DNA from: Nocardiopsis sp. N85
GTDB lineage: Bacteria; Actinomycetota; Actinomycetes; Streptosporangiales; Streptosporangiaceae
DNA: 64,000 nt
Reading direction: 5' to 3'
Assembly (NCBI RefSeq): GCF_028882275.1
Contig: NZ_JARBUT010000020.1
Span: 1-64,000, forward strand
Below are positions 47,617 through 59,365 of this stretch, piece by piece. The notes under the pieces were generated by a model. The model did not search any database, was not told where the DNA came from, and saw only the letters and a program-made list of their open reading frames with translations. Position 1 is the stretch's first letter. Each line of letters starts with the position of its first letter. The translations under genes were made by a program, and so were the position numbers.

Positions 47617-48524
47617 TGCGCCACCTGCTCTCCACCGGGGACCTCACCCGCGACGAGGCCGTCCTCATCCTGGACACCGCCGCCGAACTCGCCCGGGTCG
47701 GCGACCGCTCCGTCAAGAAACTCCCCACCCTGCGCGGCCGCACCGTGGTCAACCTCTTCTACGAGGACTCCACCCGCACCCGCACCTCCTTCGAACTCGC
47801 CGCCAAGCGCCTGTCCGCGGACGTCGTCAACTTCTCCGCCAAGGGCTCCAGCGTCTCCAAGGGAGAGAGCCTCAAGGACACCGCCCTCACCCTCCAGGCC
47901 ATGGGCGCCGACGGCGTCGTCATCCGGCACAGCGCCTCCGGCGCGGCCCACCGCCTGGCGAACTGGGTGGACGGATCGGTCCTCAACGCCGGCGACGGCA
48001 CCCACGAGCACCCCACCCAGGCCCTGCTCGACGCCTACACCATGCGCGCCCGCCTGGGCCGCCTGGAGGGCCTGCGCGTGGCCATCGTCGGCGACATCCT
48101 GCACAGCCGGGTGGCCCGCTCCAACGTGTTGCTGCTCACCACCCTGGGCGCCCACGTCACGCTCGTCGCGCCGCCCACCCTGCTGCCCGTCTCGGTGCGC
48201 ACCTGGCCCTGCGAGGTCTCCTACGACCTCGACGAGGTCCTGCCCAAGGCCGACGTCGTCATGATGCTGCGCGTCCAGGCCGAGCGCATGCACGCCTCCT
48301 TCTTCCCCTCCGTGCGCGAGTACAGCCGCGGTTACGGGATCGACGGCGCGCGCCTGTCCCGCATGCCCGAGGACGCCATCGTCATGCACCCCGGCCCGAT
48401 GGTCCGCGGCATGGAGATCTCCGCCGAGGTCGCCGACTCCCCGCGCTGCACCGTCGTCGAGCAGGTCGCCAACGGTGTCAGCCTGCGCATGGCCGTGCTC
48501 TACCTGCTGCTCGGCGGCTCCTGA
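47616..48524 (+). CDS. pyrB: Aspartate carbamoyltransferase, catalytic chain
   Basis: First committed step of pyrimidine synthesis, forming carbamoyl-aspartate. The 302-residue chain has the carbamoyl-phosphate loop FYEDSTRTRTSFELAAKRL, the neighbouring-subunit loop KGSSVSKGESLKDT, DGTHEHPTQALLDAYT, and the aspartate-binding LRVQAERM and HPGPMVRG. No regulatory pyrI is present, so control is at PyrR level. ATG 47616 overlaps the pyrR stop by one base. The gene is the second in a tightly coupled series. Confidence 0.97.
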   Translation: MRHLLSTGDLTRDEAVLILDTAAELARVGDRSVKKLPTLRGRTVVNLFYEDSTRTRTSFELAAKRLSADVVNFSAKGSSVSKGESLKDTALTLQAMGADGVVIRHSASGAAHRLANWVDGSVLNAGDGTHEHPTQALLDAYTMRARLGRLEGLRVAIVGDILHSRVARSNVLLLTTLGAHVTLVAPPTLLPVSVRTWPCEVSYDLDEVLPKADVVMMLRVQAERMHASFFPSVREYSRGYGIDGARLSRMPEDAIVMHPGPMVRGMEISAEVADSPRCTVVEQVANGVSLRMAVLYLLLGGS

Positions 48525-48627
48525 CACCACACCGGCGCGCCGAGGCGCGCCCGCGCGGTGTGAGGACGACCGCCGCCCGCGCGCACGAGATCTTCTTTCA
48601 CGAACGACCACGAGGAACGAAACCGCG

Positions 48628-49929
48628 ATGCCCGACAACCACGGACCGCACCTGATCCGCGGCGCCCGACCACTCGGCGCCGACCCCGCCGACATCCTGA
48701 TCGTCGACGGCCGCATCGCCGAGATCGGTACCGACCTCCGGGCCCCCGAGGGCACCGAGGTCGTGGACGGGACCGGGCTGATCGCCCTGCCCGGACTGGT
48801 GGACCTGCACACCCACCTGCGCGAACCCGGACGCGAGGACGCCGAGACCGTCGAGACCGGCTCCCACTCCGCCGCCATGGGCGGCTACACCGCCGTCCAC
48901 GCCATGGCCAACACCGACCCCGTCGCCGACACCGCCGGTGTCGTCGAACAGGTCTGGCGTCTGGGCCGCGAGGCCGGGTACTGCGACGTGCGCCCCGTCG
49001 GCGCCGTCACCGTCGGCCTGGCCGGCGAGCGCCTCTCCGAGATCGGCGCCATGGCCAGGTCCGCCGCCGCCGTCCGCGTCTTCTCCGACGACGGCATCTG
49101 CGTCTCCGACGCCCTGCTCATGCGCCGGGCCCTGGAGTACGTCAAGGCCTTCGACGGCGTCGTCGCCCAGCACGCCCAGGAACCGCGCCTCACCGAGGGC
49201 GCCCAGATGAACGAGGGCTGCGTCTCCGACCGCCTCGGCCTGCCCGGCTGGCCCGCCGTCGCCGAAGAGGCGATCATCGCCCGGGACTGCCTGCTCGCCC
49301 AGCACGTCGGCTCGCGCCTGCACGTGTGCCACGTCTCGACCAAGGGCTCGGTCGACATCATCCGCTGGGCCAAGGCCCGCGGCTGCGACGTCACCGCGGA
49401 GGTCACCCCCCACCACCTGCTGCTCACCGAGGAGCTCGTGGAGAACTACGACCCCGTCTACAAGGTCAACCCGCCCCTGCGCACCGCCGAGGACGTCCAG
49501 GCGCTGCGCGAGGGTCTGGCCGACGGCACCATCGACGTCGTCGCCACCGACCACGCGCCCCACCCCGTGGAGGCCAAGGAGACCGAATGGTCCACGGCCG
49601 CCATGGGAATGGTCGGCCTGGAGACGGCGTTGGCGGTCGTGCAGCGCACAATGGTCGACACCGGCCTGCTGACCTGGGTCGACGTCGCGGACCGCATGTC
49701 CGTCACGCCGGCCCGCATCGGCCGGGTGACCGACCACGGCAGGGACCTGGCGGTCGGCGAGCCCGCCAACGTCGTCCTGTACGACCCCGCCGCGCCCTAC
49801 GAGGTCGACGGCGCGGTCATGACCACCAAGAGCAGCAACACGCCCTTCCGGGGCATGACCCTGCCCGGTCGGGTGCGCGCCACGTTCCTGCGCGGCGTCC
49901 CCACCGTCCTGGAGGGTGAGATCAAGTGA
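48628..49929 (+). CDS. pyrC: Dihydroorotase, class I
   Basis: Cyclises carbamoyl-aspartate to dihydroorotate. The 433-residue zinc amidohydrolase has LVDLHTHLREPG (metal ligands and Arg), the HAMANTDPVAD loop, TAEVTPHHLLLTEE and VATDHAPHPVEAKE with the catalytic Asp. ATG 48628 follows GAGGAACG. A 103-bp gap separates it from pyrB, the widest in the operon core. Its stop overlaps an in-frame GTG of the carA extension. Streptomyces often has an extra small membrane-protein gene before carA; it is missing here. Confidence 0.96.
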   Translation: MPDNHGPHLIRGARPLGADPADILIVDGRIAEIGTDLRAPEGTEVVDGTGLIALPGLVDLHTHLREPGREDAETVETGSHSAAMGGYTAVHAMANTDPVADTAGVVEQVWRLGREAGYCDVRPVGAVTVGLAGERLSEIGAMARSAAAVRVFSDDGICVSDALLMRRALEYVKAFDGVVAQHAQEPRLTEGAQMNEGCVSDRLGLPGWPAVAEEAIIARDCLLAQHVGSRLHVCHVSTKGSVDIIRWAKARGCDVTAEVTPHHLLLTEELVENYDPVYKVNPPLRTAEDVQALREGLADGTIDVVATDHAPHPVEAKETEWSTAAMGMVGLETALAVVQRTMVDTGLLTWVDVADRMSVTPARIGRVTDHGRDLAVGEPANVVLYDPAAPYEVDGAVMTTKSSNTPFRGMTLPGRVRATFLRGVPTVLEGEIK

Positions 49930-49979
49930 ACAACGCAGTGGGCGTCCAGGCCGTGCCTGGCGTCGTAGAGGGGGAGAAC

Positions 49980-51125
49980 GTGTCAGAGGAAACCGGCGGA
50001 CCGGCCGTCCTGGTCCTGGAGGACGGTCGGGTCTTCCACGGCCGCTCCTTCGGCGCCATCGGCGAGACCTTCGGCGAGATCGTCTTCAACACCGGGATGA
50101 CCGGTTACCAGGAGACCCTCACCGATCCCTCGTACCACCGCCAGATCGTGGCGATGACCGCACCCCACATCGGCAACACCGGGGTCAACGACGACGACCC
50201 CGAGTCCGGCCGCATCTGGGTCGCCGGGTACGTCGTGCGCGAACCCGCCCGCATCACCTCCAACTGGCGGGCGAAGCGCACCCTCGACGAGGAGCTGCGC
50301 CGCCAGAACGTCGTCGGCATCGCCCTGACCGGGACCCGCGCCCTCACCCGCCACCTGCGCGACAAGGGCGCCATGCGGGCCGCGATCAGCACCGTCGAGA
50401 CCGACCCGAAGGCCCTCCTGGCCCGCGTCCTGGAGCAGCCCCGCATGGCCGGCGCCGACCTGGCCGGCGAGGTCAGCACCGACACCGCCTACGAGATCCT
50501 GCCGCCCGAGGGCGTCGAGGCGCGCTTCCACGTCGCCGCCGTCGACCTCGGCATCAAGGCCATGACGCCCCAGCGCCTGGCCGAACGCGGCTGCAAGGTC
50601 ACCGTCCTGCCCTCCTCCGCCACCGTCGAGGACATCCTCGCCCTGGACCCGGACGGCGTGTTCTTCAGCAACGGCCCCGGCGACCCCGCCACCGCCGACG
50701 GACCCGTCTCCGCGATGCGCGGGGTCCTCGACGCCGGCAAGCCCCTGTTCGGCATCTGCTTCGGCAACCAGATCCTCGGCCGCGCCCTGGGCCTGGGCAC
50801 CTACAAGCTGCCCTTCGGCCACCGCGGTGTGAACCAGCCGGTCATCGACACCGCCACCGGCAAGGTCGCCATCACCAGCCAGAACCACGGGTTCGCCGTG
50901 GACGCGCCGCTCGAAGGGACCTTCGAGACCCCCTACGGCCGCGCACGGGTCAGCCACATCGGCCTCAACGACCGGGTCGTCGAGGGCCTGCGGCTGCTGG
51001 ACCGTCCCGTGTTCAGCGTCCAGTTCCACCCCGAGGCCGCGGCCGGTCCCCACGACGCCGCCGGACTCTTCGACGAGTTCGTCGACCTGATGTCCGCCGC
51101 CCAGCCCACCGCGGCTGCCGAGTAG
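49980..51125 (+). CDS. carA: Carbamoyl-phosphate synthase small chain
   Basis: Glutaminase subunit supplying ammonia to CarB for both arginine and pyrimidines. The 381-residue protein has VLEDGRVFHGRSFGAIGETF, GMTGYQETLTDPSYH, FFSNGPGDPA, the nucleophile Cys in GICFGNQ and the His-Glu of FHPEA. GTG 49980 is chosen for its strong GAGGGGGAG. GTG 49926, overlapping the pyrC stop as GTGA, would add 18 residues of no known family and may be used for coupling. It is 15 bp from carB. Confidence 0.95.
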   Translation: MSEETGGPAVLVLEDGRVFHGRSFGAIGETFGEIVFNTGMTGYQETLTDPSYHRQIVAMTAPHIGNTGVNDDDPESGRIWVAGYVVREPARITSNWRAKRTLDEELRRQNVVGIALTGTRALTRHLRDKGAMRAAISTVETDPKALLARVLEQPRMAGADLAGEVSTDTAYEILPPEGVEARFHVAAVDLGIKAMTPQRLAERGCKVTVLPSSATVEDILALDPDGVFFSNGPGDPATADGPVSAMRGVLDAGKPLFGICFGNQILGRALGLGTYKLPFGHRGVNQPVIDTATGKVAITSQNHGFAVDAPLEGTFETPYGRARVSHIGLNDRVVEGLRLLDRPVFSVQFHPEAAAGPHDAAGLFDEFVDLMSAAQPTAAAE

Positions 51126-51140
51126 TTAGGAACCAAGAGC

Positions 51141-54443
<3,303 letters not shown>

Positions 54444-54492
54444 TCTCCACCGCCCTCCACCGACGGCCGACGGCCTCGGTCCCGCACAGCCC

Positions 54493-54498
54493 TAGGCT
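54493..54498 (+). promoter_or_regulatory. Possible internal promoter before pyrK
   Basis: TAGGCT in a 140-bp gap between carB and pyrK could start a separate pyrK-pyrD transcript about 80 nt ahead of the ATG. Confidence 0.4.
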
Positions 54499-54583
54499 GT
54501 AAAGACCGAGACGGCACGGGCGTCGCGGTCCGAGCACCGCGGCGCCCGCAGGCACAAGGCGCGAGAGAGGCCACCCCGAGACG

Positions 54584-55483
54584 ATGAGCGACTACGGACC
54601 GGTGCAGGTCAGGTGCCCCGTGCTGAACGTGCGCAGGGTGGACGCCTACTACGCCATCACCGTCGTCGCCCCGGGGATCGCCGAACGGTTCCGTTCGGGT
54701 CAGTTCGTGTCGGTGGCGGTGGGCGGCGACCACTCCAGCACCCTGTTGCGTCGCCCCTTCGCCGTGCACGACGTCAAACCCGACTACGGCGGCACCATCG
54801 AGTTCCTCTTCTCGGTGCGCGGTACCGGAACGGCCTGGCTGGCCGAACGCCGATCGCGCGACCTGTTGGACGTCGTCGGACCGCTGGGCCGCCCCTTCCC
54901 GCTGCCCCGCGATCCGGTCAACTGCGTCCTGGTCGGCGGCGGCTCGGGCAGCGCCCCGCTGTTCCCGCTGGCGCAGTCCCTGCGCCGACGCGGCTGCCGG
55001 GTGGACTTCGTGCTCGGCGGGGCCTCCGCCGACCGGGTGTTCAGCGCCATCACGGCCCGCCGGATCGCCGAGACCGCCGTCTTCACCACCGACGACGGTT
55101 CCTTCGGCACCCGGGGCCGGGTCACCGACGTGCTGGGCCGGGTCGTCGAGGAGTGCCGCTCCGACGTCGCCTACGCCTGCGGCCCCATGCCGATGCTGCG
55201 CGCGGTCACCGCCGTCGCCGACACCCACGGCATCCCCGTGCAGGTGTCGGTGGAGGAGACCATGGCCTGCGGCATCGGGATCTGCATGACCTGCGTGATC
55301 CCGGTCGTGGGGGAGGACGGCATCACCCGCATGGCCCGCTCCTGCGTGGACGGCCCGGTGTTCCGGGGAGAACAGGTGCGCTTCGACGATGTGGGCACCA
55401 TCCCCTTCGACGCCCTGGGCGCCCCCGGCTGGAAGGGCGCCGGAGCCTCCCGCTCCACCGAATCGGCCCGCGACATCGCCTGA
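54584..55483 (+). CDS. pyrK: Dihydroorotate dehydrogenase electron-transfer subunit
   Basis: FAD and [2Fe-2S] protein that passes electrons from PyrD to NAD+. The 299-residue product has the FAD site STLLRRPFAVHD, the nucleotide segment VLVGGGSGSAPLFPLA, and the NAD-reductase end ACGPMPMLRAV. The cluster Cys are in METMACGIGICMTC-like order (EETMACGIGICMTC) with a fourth at MARSCVDGPVF. Such subunits occur with class 1B PyrD, encoded next. The C-terminal 30 residues are an unconserved tail. ATG 54584 lies 41 nt before an overlapping shadow frame. Confidence 0.93.
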   Translation: MSDYGPVQVRCPVLNVRRVDAYYAITVVAPGIAERFRSGQFVSVAVGGDHSSTLLRRPFAVHDVKPDYGGTIEFLFSVRGTGTAWLAERRSRDLLDVVGPLGRPFPLPRDPVNCVLVGGGSGSAPLFPLAQSLRRRGCRVDFVLGGASADRVFSAITARRIAETAVFTTDDGSFGTRGRVTDVLGRVVEECRSDVAYACGPMPMLRAVTAVADTHGIPVQVSVEETMACGIGICMTCVIPVVGEDGITRMARSCVDGPVFRGEQVRFDDVGTIPFDALGAPGWKGAGASRSTESARDIA

Positions 55484-55527
55484 CCCCACCGCGGGCCGCC
55501 GCACATCACCGACCGGGAAAAGAGACG

Positions 55528-56469
55528 GTGAACACAGACCTCAGAGTCCGGTTGGGCGGCCTGGAGCTGCCCAACCCGGTGGTGACCGCCGCCGGGTGCG
55601 CCGGTTCGGGCCGGGAACTGGCCCAGTTCTTCGACATCGCCGAGATCGGCGCCGTCACCACCAAGTCCGTGATGCTGGAACCGCACGCGGGGCGCCCGGC
55701 GCCCCGTATGGCGGAGACTCCCAGCGGCATGCTGAGCACCACGGGGATGCAGGGCCCGGGGGTGGACGTGTTCCTCCAGCGCGACCTGCCGTGGCTGCTG
55801 TCCCGGGGCGGCCGGGCCATCGTGTCCGTGGCCGGGTCGGGGACGGCCGAGTTCGGCGAGCTGGCCCGGCGGATCTCCGCCGAGCCCGGGGTGGACGCGA
55901 TCGAGGTGAACCTGTCGTGCCCGGACCCGGCCGATCCGGCCGGACGCCGGTTCGCCGACGACGTCTCCCGGGCGGCCGCCGTGGTGAGCACGGTGCGCTC
56001 GCACGCCCGCTCCGACCTGTCGGTGCTGGCCAAGCTCGCGGCGGACGTGCCCGACGTGGTGGCGCTGGCGACGGCCTGCGCCGAGGCCCGGGCGGACGGC
56101 CTGTCGATGATCAACGCCGTGCGCGGCATGGCCGTGGACCCGCGCACCCTGCGTCCGGCGGTCGCCGGCGGCATGGGCGGCCTCTCCGGGCCGGCGATCC
56201 GACCGCTGGCCGTGGGGTGCGTGTTCCGGGTGCACGAGGCGCTGCCCGAGGTGCCGATCATCGGCATGGGCGGGGTGCGCACCGGGGCCGACGTCGTGGA
56301 GTTCATGGCGGCCGGGGCCAGCGCGGTGGCGGTGGGCACGATCAACTTCTCCGACCCCTCGGCCTGCGTGCGGGTGCTGCGCGAGTTCACCGAGGCGCTG
56401 GAGGCCAGGGGCGTGTCCCGGGCCCGGGACCTGGTGGGCGCGGCCCATCGGCCCGGAGTCGGCGTGTGA
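55528..56469 (+). CDS. pyrD: Dihydroorotate dehydrogenase, class 1B catalytic subunit
   Basis: Oxidises dihydroorotate to orotate in the cytosol using FMN. The 313-residue barrel shows PVVTAAGCAGSGRELAQFFD, AVTTKSVMLEPHAG, and the catalytic Cys in VNLSCPDPADPAGRRF. FMN-binding parts are GGMGGLSGPAIRPLAV, IIGMGGVRTGADVVEFMAAG and SAVAVGTINF. The class (Cys base, partner PyrK) suggests NAD+ as acceptor, unlike the quinone-linked class 2 enzymes of many actinobacteria. GTG 55528 follows AAAGAGAC. It lies 44 bp after pyrK. Confidence 0.94.
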   Translation: MNTDLRVRLGGLELPNPVVTAAGCAGSGRELAQFFDIAEIGAVTTKSVMLEPHAGRPAPRMAETPSGMLSTTGMQGPGVDVFLQRDLPWLLSRGGRAIVSVAGSGTAEFGELARRISAEPGVDAIEVNLSCPDPADPAGRRFADDVSRAAAVVSTVRSHARSDLSVLAKLAADVPDVVALATACAEARADGLSMINAVRGMAVDPRTLRPAVAGGMGGLSGPAIRPLAVGCVFRVHEALPEVPIIGMGGVRTGADVVEFMAAGASAVAVGTINFSDPSACVRVLREFTEALEARGVSRARDLVGAAHRPGVGV

Positions 56470-56776
56470 GGTCGGTTCCCGGGCGACGCACGCCCTGACC
56501 GGCCTGAACGGCGCTGAGGTGGCTCTGTGCGACCGAACGCCCGCGCCCTGGTACGGAAAGACCCGGAAGCGGGCAAAAGCCGCCTACGGCCCTGTGGGCG
56601 GTCGTTACGGCGAAGTGACAGGGCCGGGCGCATGAAGCGCCCGGTTCTGGGAATCGCACACCCTGACGGTGTGCACAGGACAGTGAACGTGCATCCGTAA
56701 TCACGTTCGTAAGAACGTTCGCGGATGCGGCGCATCGGCCACGAGAGCCGATGGCACACGAGGGGAGAAAACCGAG
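56470..56776. other. Hairpin-rich intergenic region before pyrF
   Basis: About 300 bp without a gene. It holds stems CCGGGCGC/GCGCCCGG (56624-56644), GCACACC/GGTGTGC (56656-56674) and CGTTC/GAACG (around 56704-56717). Some may end pyrD transcription or act as a pyrF leader. No PyrR loop is visible. Confidence 0.45.
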
Positions 56777-57484
56777 ATGACCGCGCCTTCCGCGCCCATC
56801 GCAGTCGCGATCGACGCCCAGGAGATCGAGACCGCGGCGATATGGGCCTCGGCGGTCGCCCCCCACGTCAGCACGGTCAAGGTGGGGCTGGAGCTCTACC
56901 TGCGCTACGGCCCCGAGGTGGTCGACGCCGTGCGCGGCGCCAACCCCGTCGGGGTCTTCCTCGACCTCAAGCTCCACGACATCCCGGCCACGGTCGCCGG
57001 GGCGGCGCGCAGCGTCGCCGGGCTCCGGCCCGCCATCCTGACCGTGCACGCCGGGGGAGGGGCGGACATGATCCGGGCCGCGGTGGAGGCGGCCCCGGAT
57101 ACCCGGATCGCCGCCGTGACGGTGCTCACCTCGATGGCCGAGAAGGACCTGGAGCAGGTGGGGCTGCTCGGGCCGGCTCGCGACGCGGTGCGCCGACTGG
57201 CGGTGCTGGCGGTGGGCGCCGGGGCGCGAGCCCTGGTCTGTTCACCGCAGGAGGTGGCCCTGGTGCGCGCCGAAGTGGGCCCGGACATCACCCTGATCAC
57301 GCCGGGCGTGCGCCCGGTCGGGGCGGACAGGGGTGACCAGTCCCGGGTGGCGACCCCGGAGGAGGCCATCGCGGCCGGGGCGGACCTTCTGGTCATCGGC
57401 CGCCCCATCACCCGGGCGCCCGACCCCGGCGCGGCGGCGGCCGCCATCGCGGAGACCGTGCGCCGCGCCGGGGCGAGCGTCTGA
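56777..57484 (+). CDS. pyrF: Orotidine-5'-phosphate decarboxylase, type 1
   Basis: Last step to UMP. The 235-residue barrel has PIAVAIDAQE, TVKVGLELYLRYGPEVV, the catalytic DLKLHDIP with Lys-X-X-Asp, VTVLTSMAEKDLEQVG and the phosphate site PGVRPVGADRGDQSRV. This is the E. coli-like type, whereas Mycobacterium has the longer type 2. GAGGGGAG lies 11 nt before ATG 56777. A short terminator-like hairpin follows. The orotate phosphoribosyltransferase gene pyrE is not within the window. Confidence 0.94.
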   Translation: MTAPSAPIAVAIDAQEIETAAIWASAVAPHVSTVKVGLELYLRYGPEVVDAVRGANPVGVFLDLKLHDIPATVAGAARSVAGLRPAILTVHAGGGADMIRAAVEAAPDTRIAAVTVLTSMAEKDLEQVGLLGPARDAVRRLAVLAVGAGARALVCSPQEVALVRAEVGPDITLITPGVRPVGADRGDQSRVATPEEAIAAGADLLVIGRPITRAPDPGAAAAAIAETVRRAGASV

Positions 57485-57794
57485 CGCCCGGGAAGGACTA
57501 TTTACGGTCACAGAGGGTCACTGATTCGGTATGCCCCAAATGCGGAATCCGGAGCTGTGAGTGACCTGGTTCACCCCTCTGTGAGCTGCGCAGGTGACAT
57601 GCTTTGCGGGGCGTCCAATCGGGACCAAGGTCCCCATTTTTATCTCTTAGTGCAATTGGATGATTACCCTGAGTAGTTAGTTCGATGAAATAGCCGCTGA
57701 AAGGGCACTTTACGTTGCCTAACAGGGGTCAGACCTACTAACTTGCGCAGGCGTCCGCCCTCTACAAACGAGTAGAAATCCGAGGTGACCCGGC
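57485..57794. other. Structured, partly A+T-rich region between pyrF and mihF
   Basis: TCACAGAGGG (57508-57517) can pair with CCCTCTGTGA (57575-57584). GCCCC near 57533 could pair with GGGGC near 57608 in a crossing pattern. An A+T-rich stretch from 57635 to 57720 carries TACCCT (57665-57670), a likely mihF -10. Confidence 0.4.
57621..57640 (+). terminator. Probable terminator after pyrF
   Basis: GGGAC-CAAG-GTCCC is followed by CCATTTTTAT, 137 nt past the pyrF stop. Confidence 0.5.
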
Positions 57795-58118
57795 GTGGCC
57801 CTTCCTCCCCTCACACCCGAGCAGCGCAGCGCGGCTCTTGAGAAGGCCGCCAAGGCCAGAAAAGAACGCGCTGAGGTCAAGAACAAGCTGAAGAACGGTG
57901 GCATCTCGCTGTCCAAGGTGCTCGCCGACGGGCTCAAGGACGACGTCATCGGCAAGATGAAGGTCTCGGCTCTGCTCGAGTCCCTTCCCGGCGTCGGCAA
58001 GGTCCGGGCCAAGCAGATCATGGAGCGGCTCAACATCGCCGAGTCGCGCCGTGTCCGCGGTCTGGGCACGAACCAGCGCGCCGCCCTCGAAGCCGAGTTC
58101 GGCGACCTCACCAAGTAA
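57795..58118 (+). CDS. mihF: Actinobacterial integration host factor mIHF
   Basis: A nucleoid-associated protein of 107 residues, unrelated to E. coli IHF. It is basic and helical, with a long N-terminal helix (EQRSAALEKAAKARKERAEV), a conserved GGISLSKVLADG and a helix-two-turns-helix motif LPGVGKVRAKQIMERLNI that grips DNA. It ends RAALEAEFGDL. GTG 57795 follows GAGGTGA. It is essential in mycobacteria and shapes development in Streptomyces. Linkage with pyrF upstream and gmk-rpoZ downstream is the standard actinobacterial order. Confidence 0.95.
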   Translation: MALPPLTPEQRSAALEKAAKARKERAEVKNKLKNGGISLSKVLADGLKDDVIGKMKVSALLESLPGVGKVRAKQIMERLNIAESRRVRGLGTNQRAALEAEFGDLTK

Positions 58119-58270
58119 CACCGCGAACGCGGATCCCCGGTTCGCCGCGTCCCCCACAGACGCGGCGGCCCGGCCCGCGGCCTCGTGTCACCACCCTTGG
58201 TGGACCCGCACCGGGCCGTGACCACGATCGATCCCCTCCGGGGGGCGGACCGTGCGTCACGGCCCGGTGG

Positions 58271-58276
58271 TATAAA
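58271..58276 (+). promoter_or_regulatory. -10 element of gmk
   Basis: TATAAA gives a start near 58283, about 20 nt before ATG 58304. Confidence 0.55.
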
Positions 58277-58303
58277 TGAAGCTTCCCGCGCCCGAACGCG
58301 AGG

Positions 58304-58993
58304 ATGACCCCGCACGCACCCGCCGTCCGCACGGTGGGCGATCCCGGGCCCGGAGCGACCCCGTCGCCGAGCACCCCGAGCGCGCCGCGGGCGGATGCCA
58401 AGGCCCGAAGGGAAGCCCGCAAGACCATGCCCGACCCAGAACAACGGCTGATCGTCCTGTCCGGACCCTCCGGTGTGGGCAAGAGCACGGTCGTCGCCGA
58501 GCTGCGTCGGGCCCACCCCGACGTGTGGCTCTCCGTGTCGGCGACCACGCGCGCCCCCCGGCCCGGCGAGGTCGACGGCGTCCAGTACCACTTCGTCACC
58601 GACGAGGAGTTCGACCGGCTCATCGCCGACGGCGAACTCCTGGAGTGGGCGCGATTCGCGGGCAACCGCTACGGCACCCCGCGCCGCCCCGTCGAGGAAC
58701 GGCTCTCGTCCGGACTGCCGGTGCTGCTGGAGATCGAACTCCAGGGCGCCCGCCAGATCCGCGAGACCATGCCCGAGGCCCTGCACGTCTTCCTGGCGCC
58801 GCCCTCCTGGGAGGAACTGGTCCGCCGGCTCACCGGACGCGGCACGGAGTCCGAAGAGGTCATCCGGCGCCGCCTGGAGGCCGCCAAGGTCGAACTCGCC
58901 TCCGAGAAGGAGTTCGACACCACCCTGGTCAACACGTCCGTGCAGGACGTGTGCGCCGAACTGCTAGCGTTGATCACCGCGTCCGAGGTGTGA
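58304..58993 (+). CDS. gmk: Guanylate kinase
   Basis: Phosphorylates GMP to GDP with ATP. The enzyme core has the P-loop LSGPSGVGKST, the GMP site SVSATTRAPRPGEVDG, the lid residues of WARFAGNRYGTPRRP and EIELQGARQIRE. ATG 58304 gives 229 residues with a 40-residue Pro/Ala-rich N-terminal extension. ATG 58427 would give the usual ~190-residue enzyme. Neither has a strong ribosome site; the nearby promoter favours the first. It begins a gmk-rpoZ-coaBC-metK series. A role in GTP and (p)ppGpp balance is known for the family. Confidence 0.93.
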   Translation: MTPHAPAVRTVGDPGPGATPSPSTPSAPRADAKARREARKTMPDPEQRLIVLSGPSGVGKSTVVAELRRAHPDVWLSVSATTRAPRPGEVDGVQYHFVTDEEFDRLIADGELLEWARFAGNRYGTPRRPVEERLSSGLPVLLEIELQGARQIRETMPEALHVFLAPPSWEELVRRLTGRGTESEEVIRRRLEAAKVELASEKEFDTTLVNTSVQDVCAELLALITASEV

Positions 58994-59072
58994 TAACGGC
59001 GCCGGCACCGCCGGGCCCGCGTACCCTGGTACACCGCACCTCGCATCCGAACCTTCCTGGGGGTAATCGAAA

Positions 59073-59339
59073 GTGGCTGGAACCGAGCCCGTCGCCGAAG
59101 GCATCACCAACCCGCCGATCGACGATCTGCTCGATCTGGTGGACAGCAAGTACAGCCTGGTCACCATGGCCTCCAAGCGGGCCCGCCAGATCAACGCCTA
59201 CTACGCTCAGCTGGGCGAGGGGCTGCTGGAGTACGTCGGCCCGTTGGTCGAGACCCAGGTGCAGGAGAAGTCGCTGTCCATCGCCCTGCGCGAGATCAAG
59301 TCCGGTCTCCTCACCGCGGAGCCCTTCGAGGGCACCTGA
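59073..59339 (+). CDS. rpoZ: RNA polymerase omega subunit
   Basis: An 88-residue subunit that folds and stabilises the beta' subunit. Typical features are the N-terminal GITNPPIDDLLDLVDSKYSL, the core helix ASKRARQINAYYAQL and the end LSIALREIKSGLLT. GTG 59073 has CTGGGGGT upstream at about 10 nt. The position after gmk is nearly universal in bacteria. Here it is followed after 26 nt by coaBC. In Streptomyces loss of omega affects sporulation. Confidence 0.95.
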   Translation: MAGTEPVAEGITNPPIDDLLDLVDSKYSLVTMASKRARQINAYYAQLGEGLLEYVGPLVETQVQEKSLSIALREIKSGLLTAEPFEGT

Positions 59340-59365
59340 GAACCGACCTGGTAGAACTCCTGTCT

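Noticed and set aside
49926..49979. GTG 49926 as the carA start
   Set aside because: It would be coupled to pyrC, but the added 18 residues fit no CarA and the ribosome site GAGGGGGAG points to GTG 49980. Not fully excluded.
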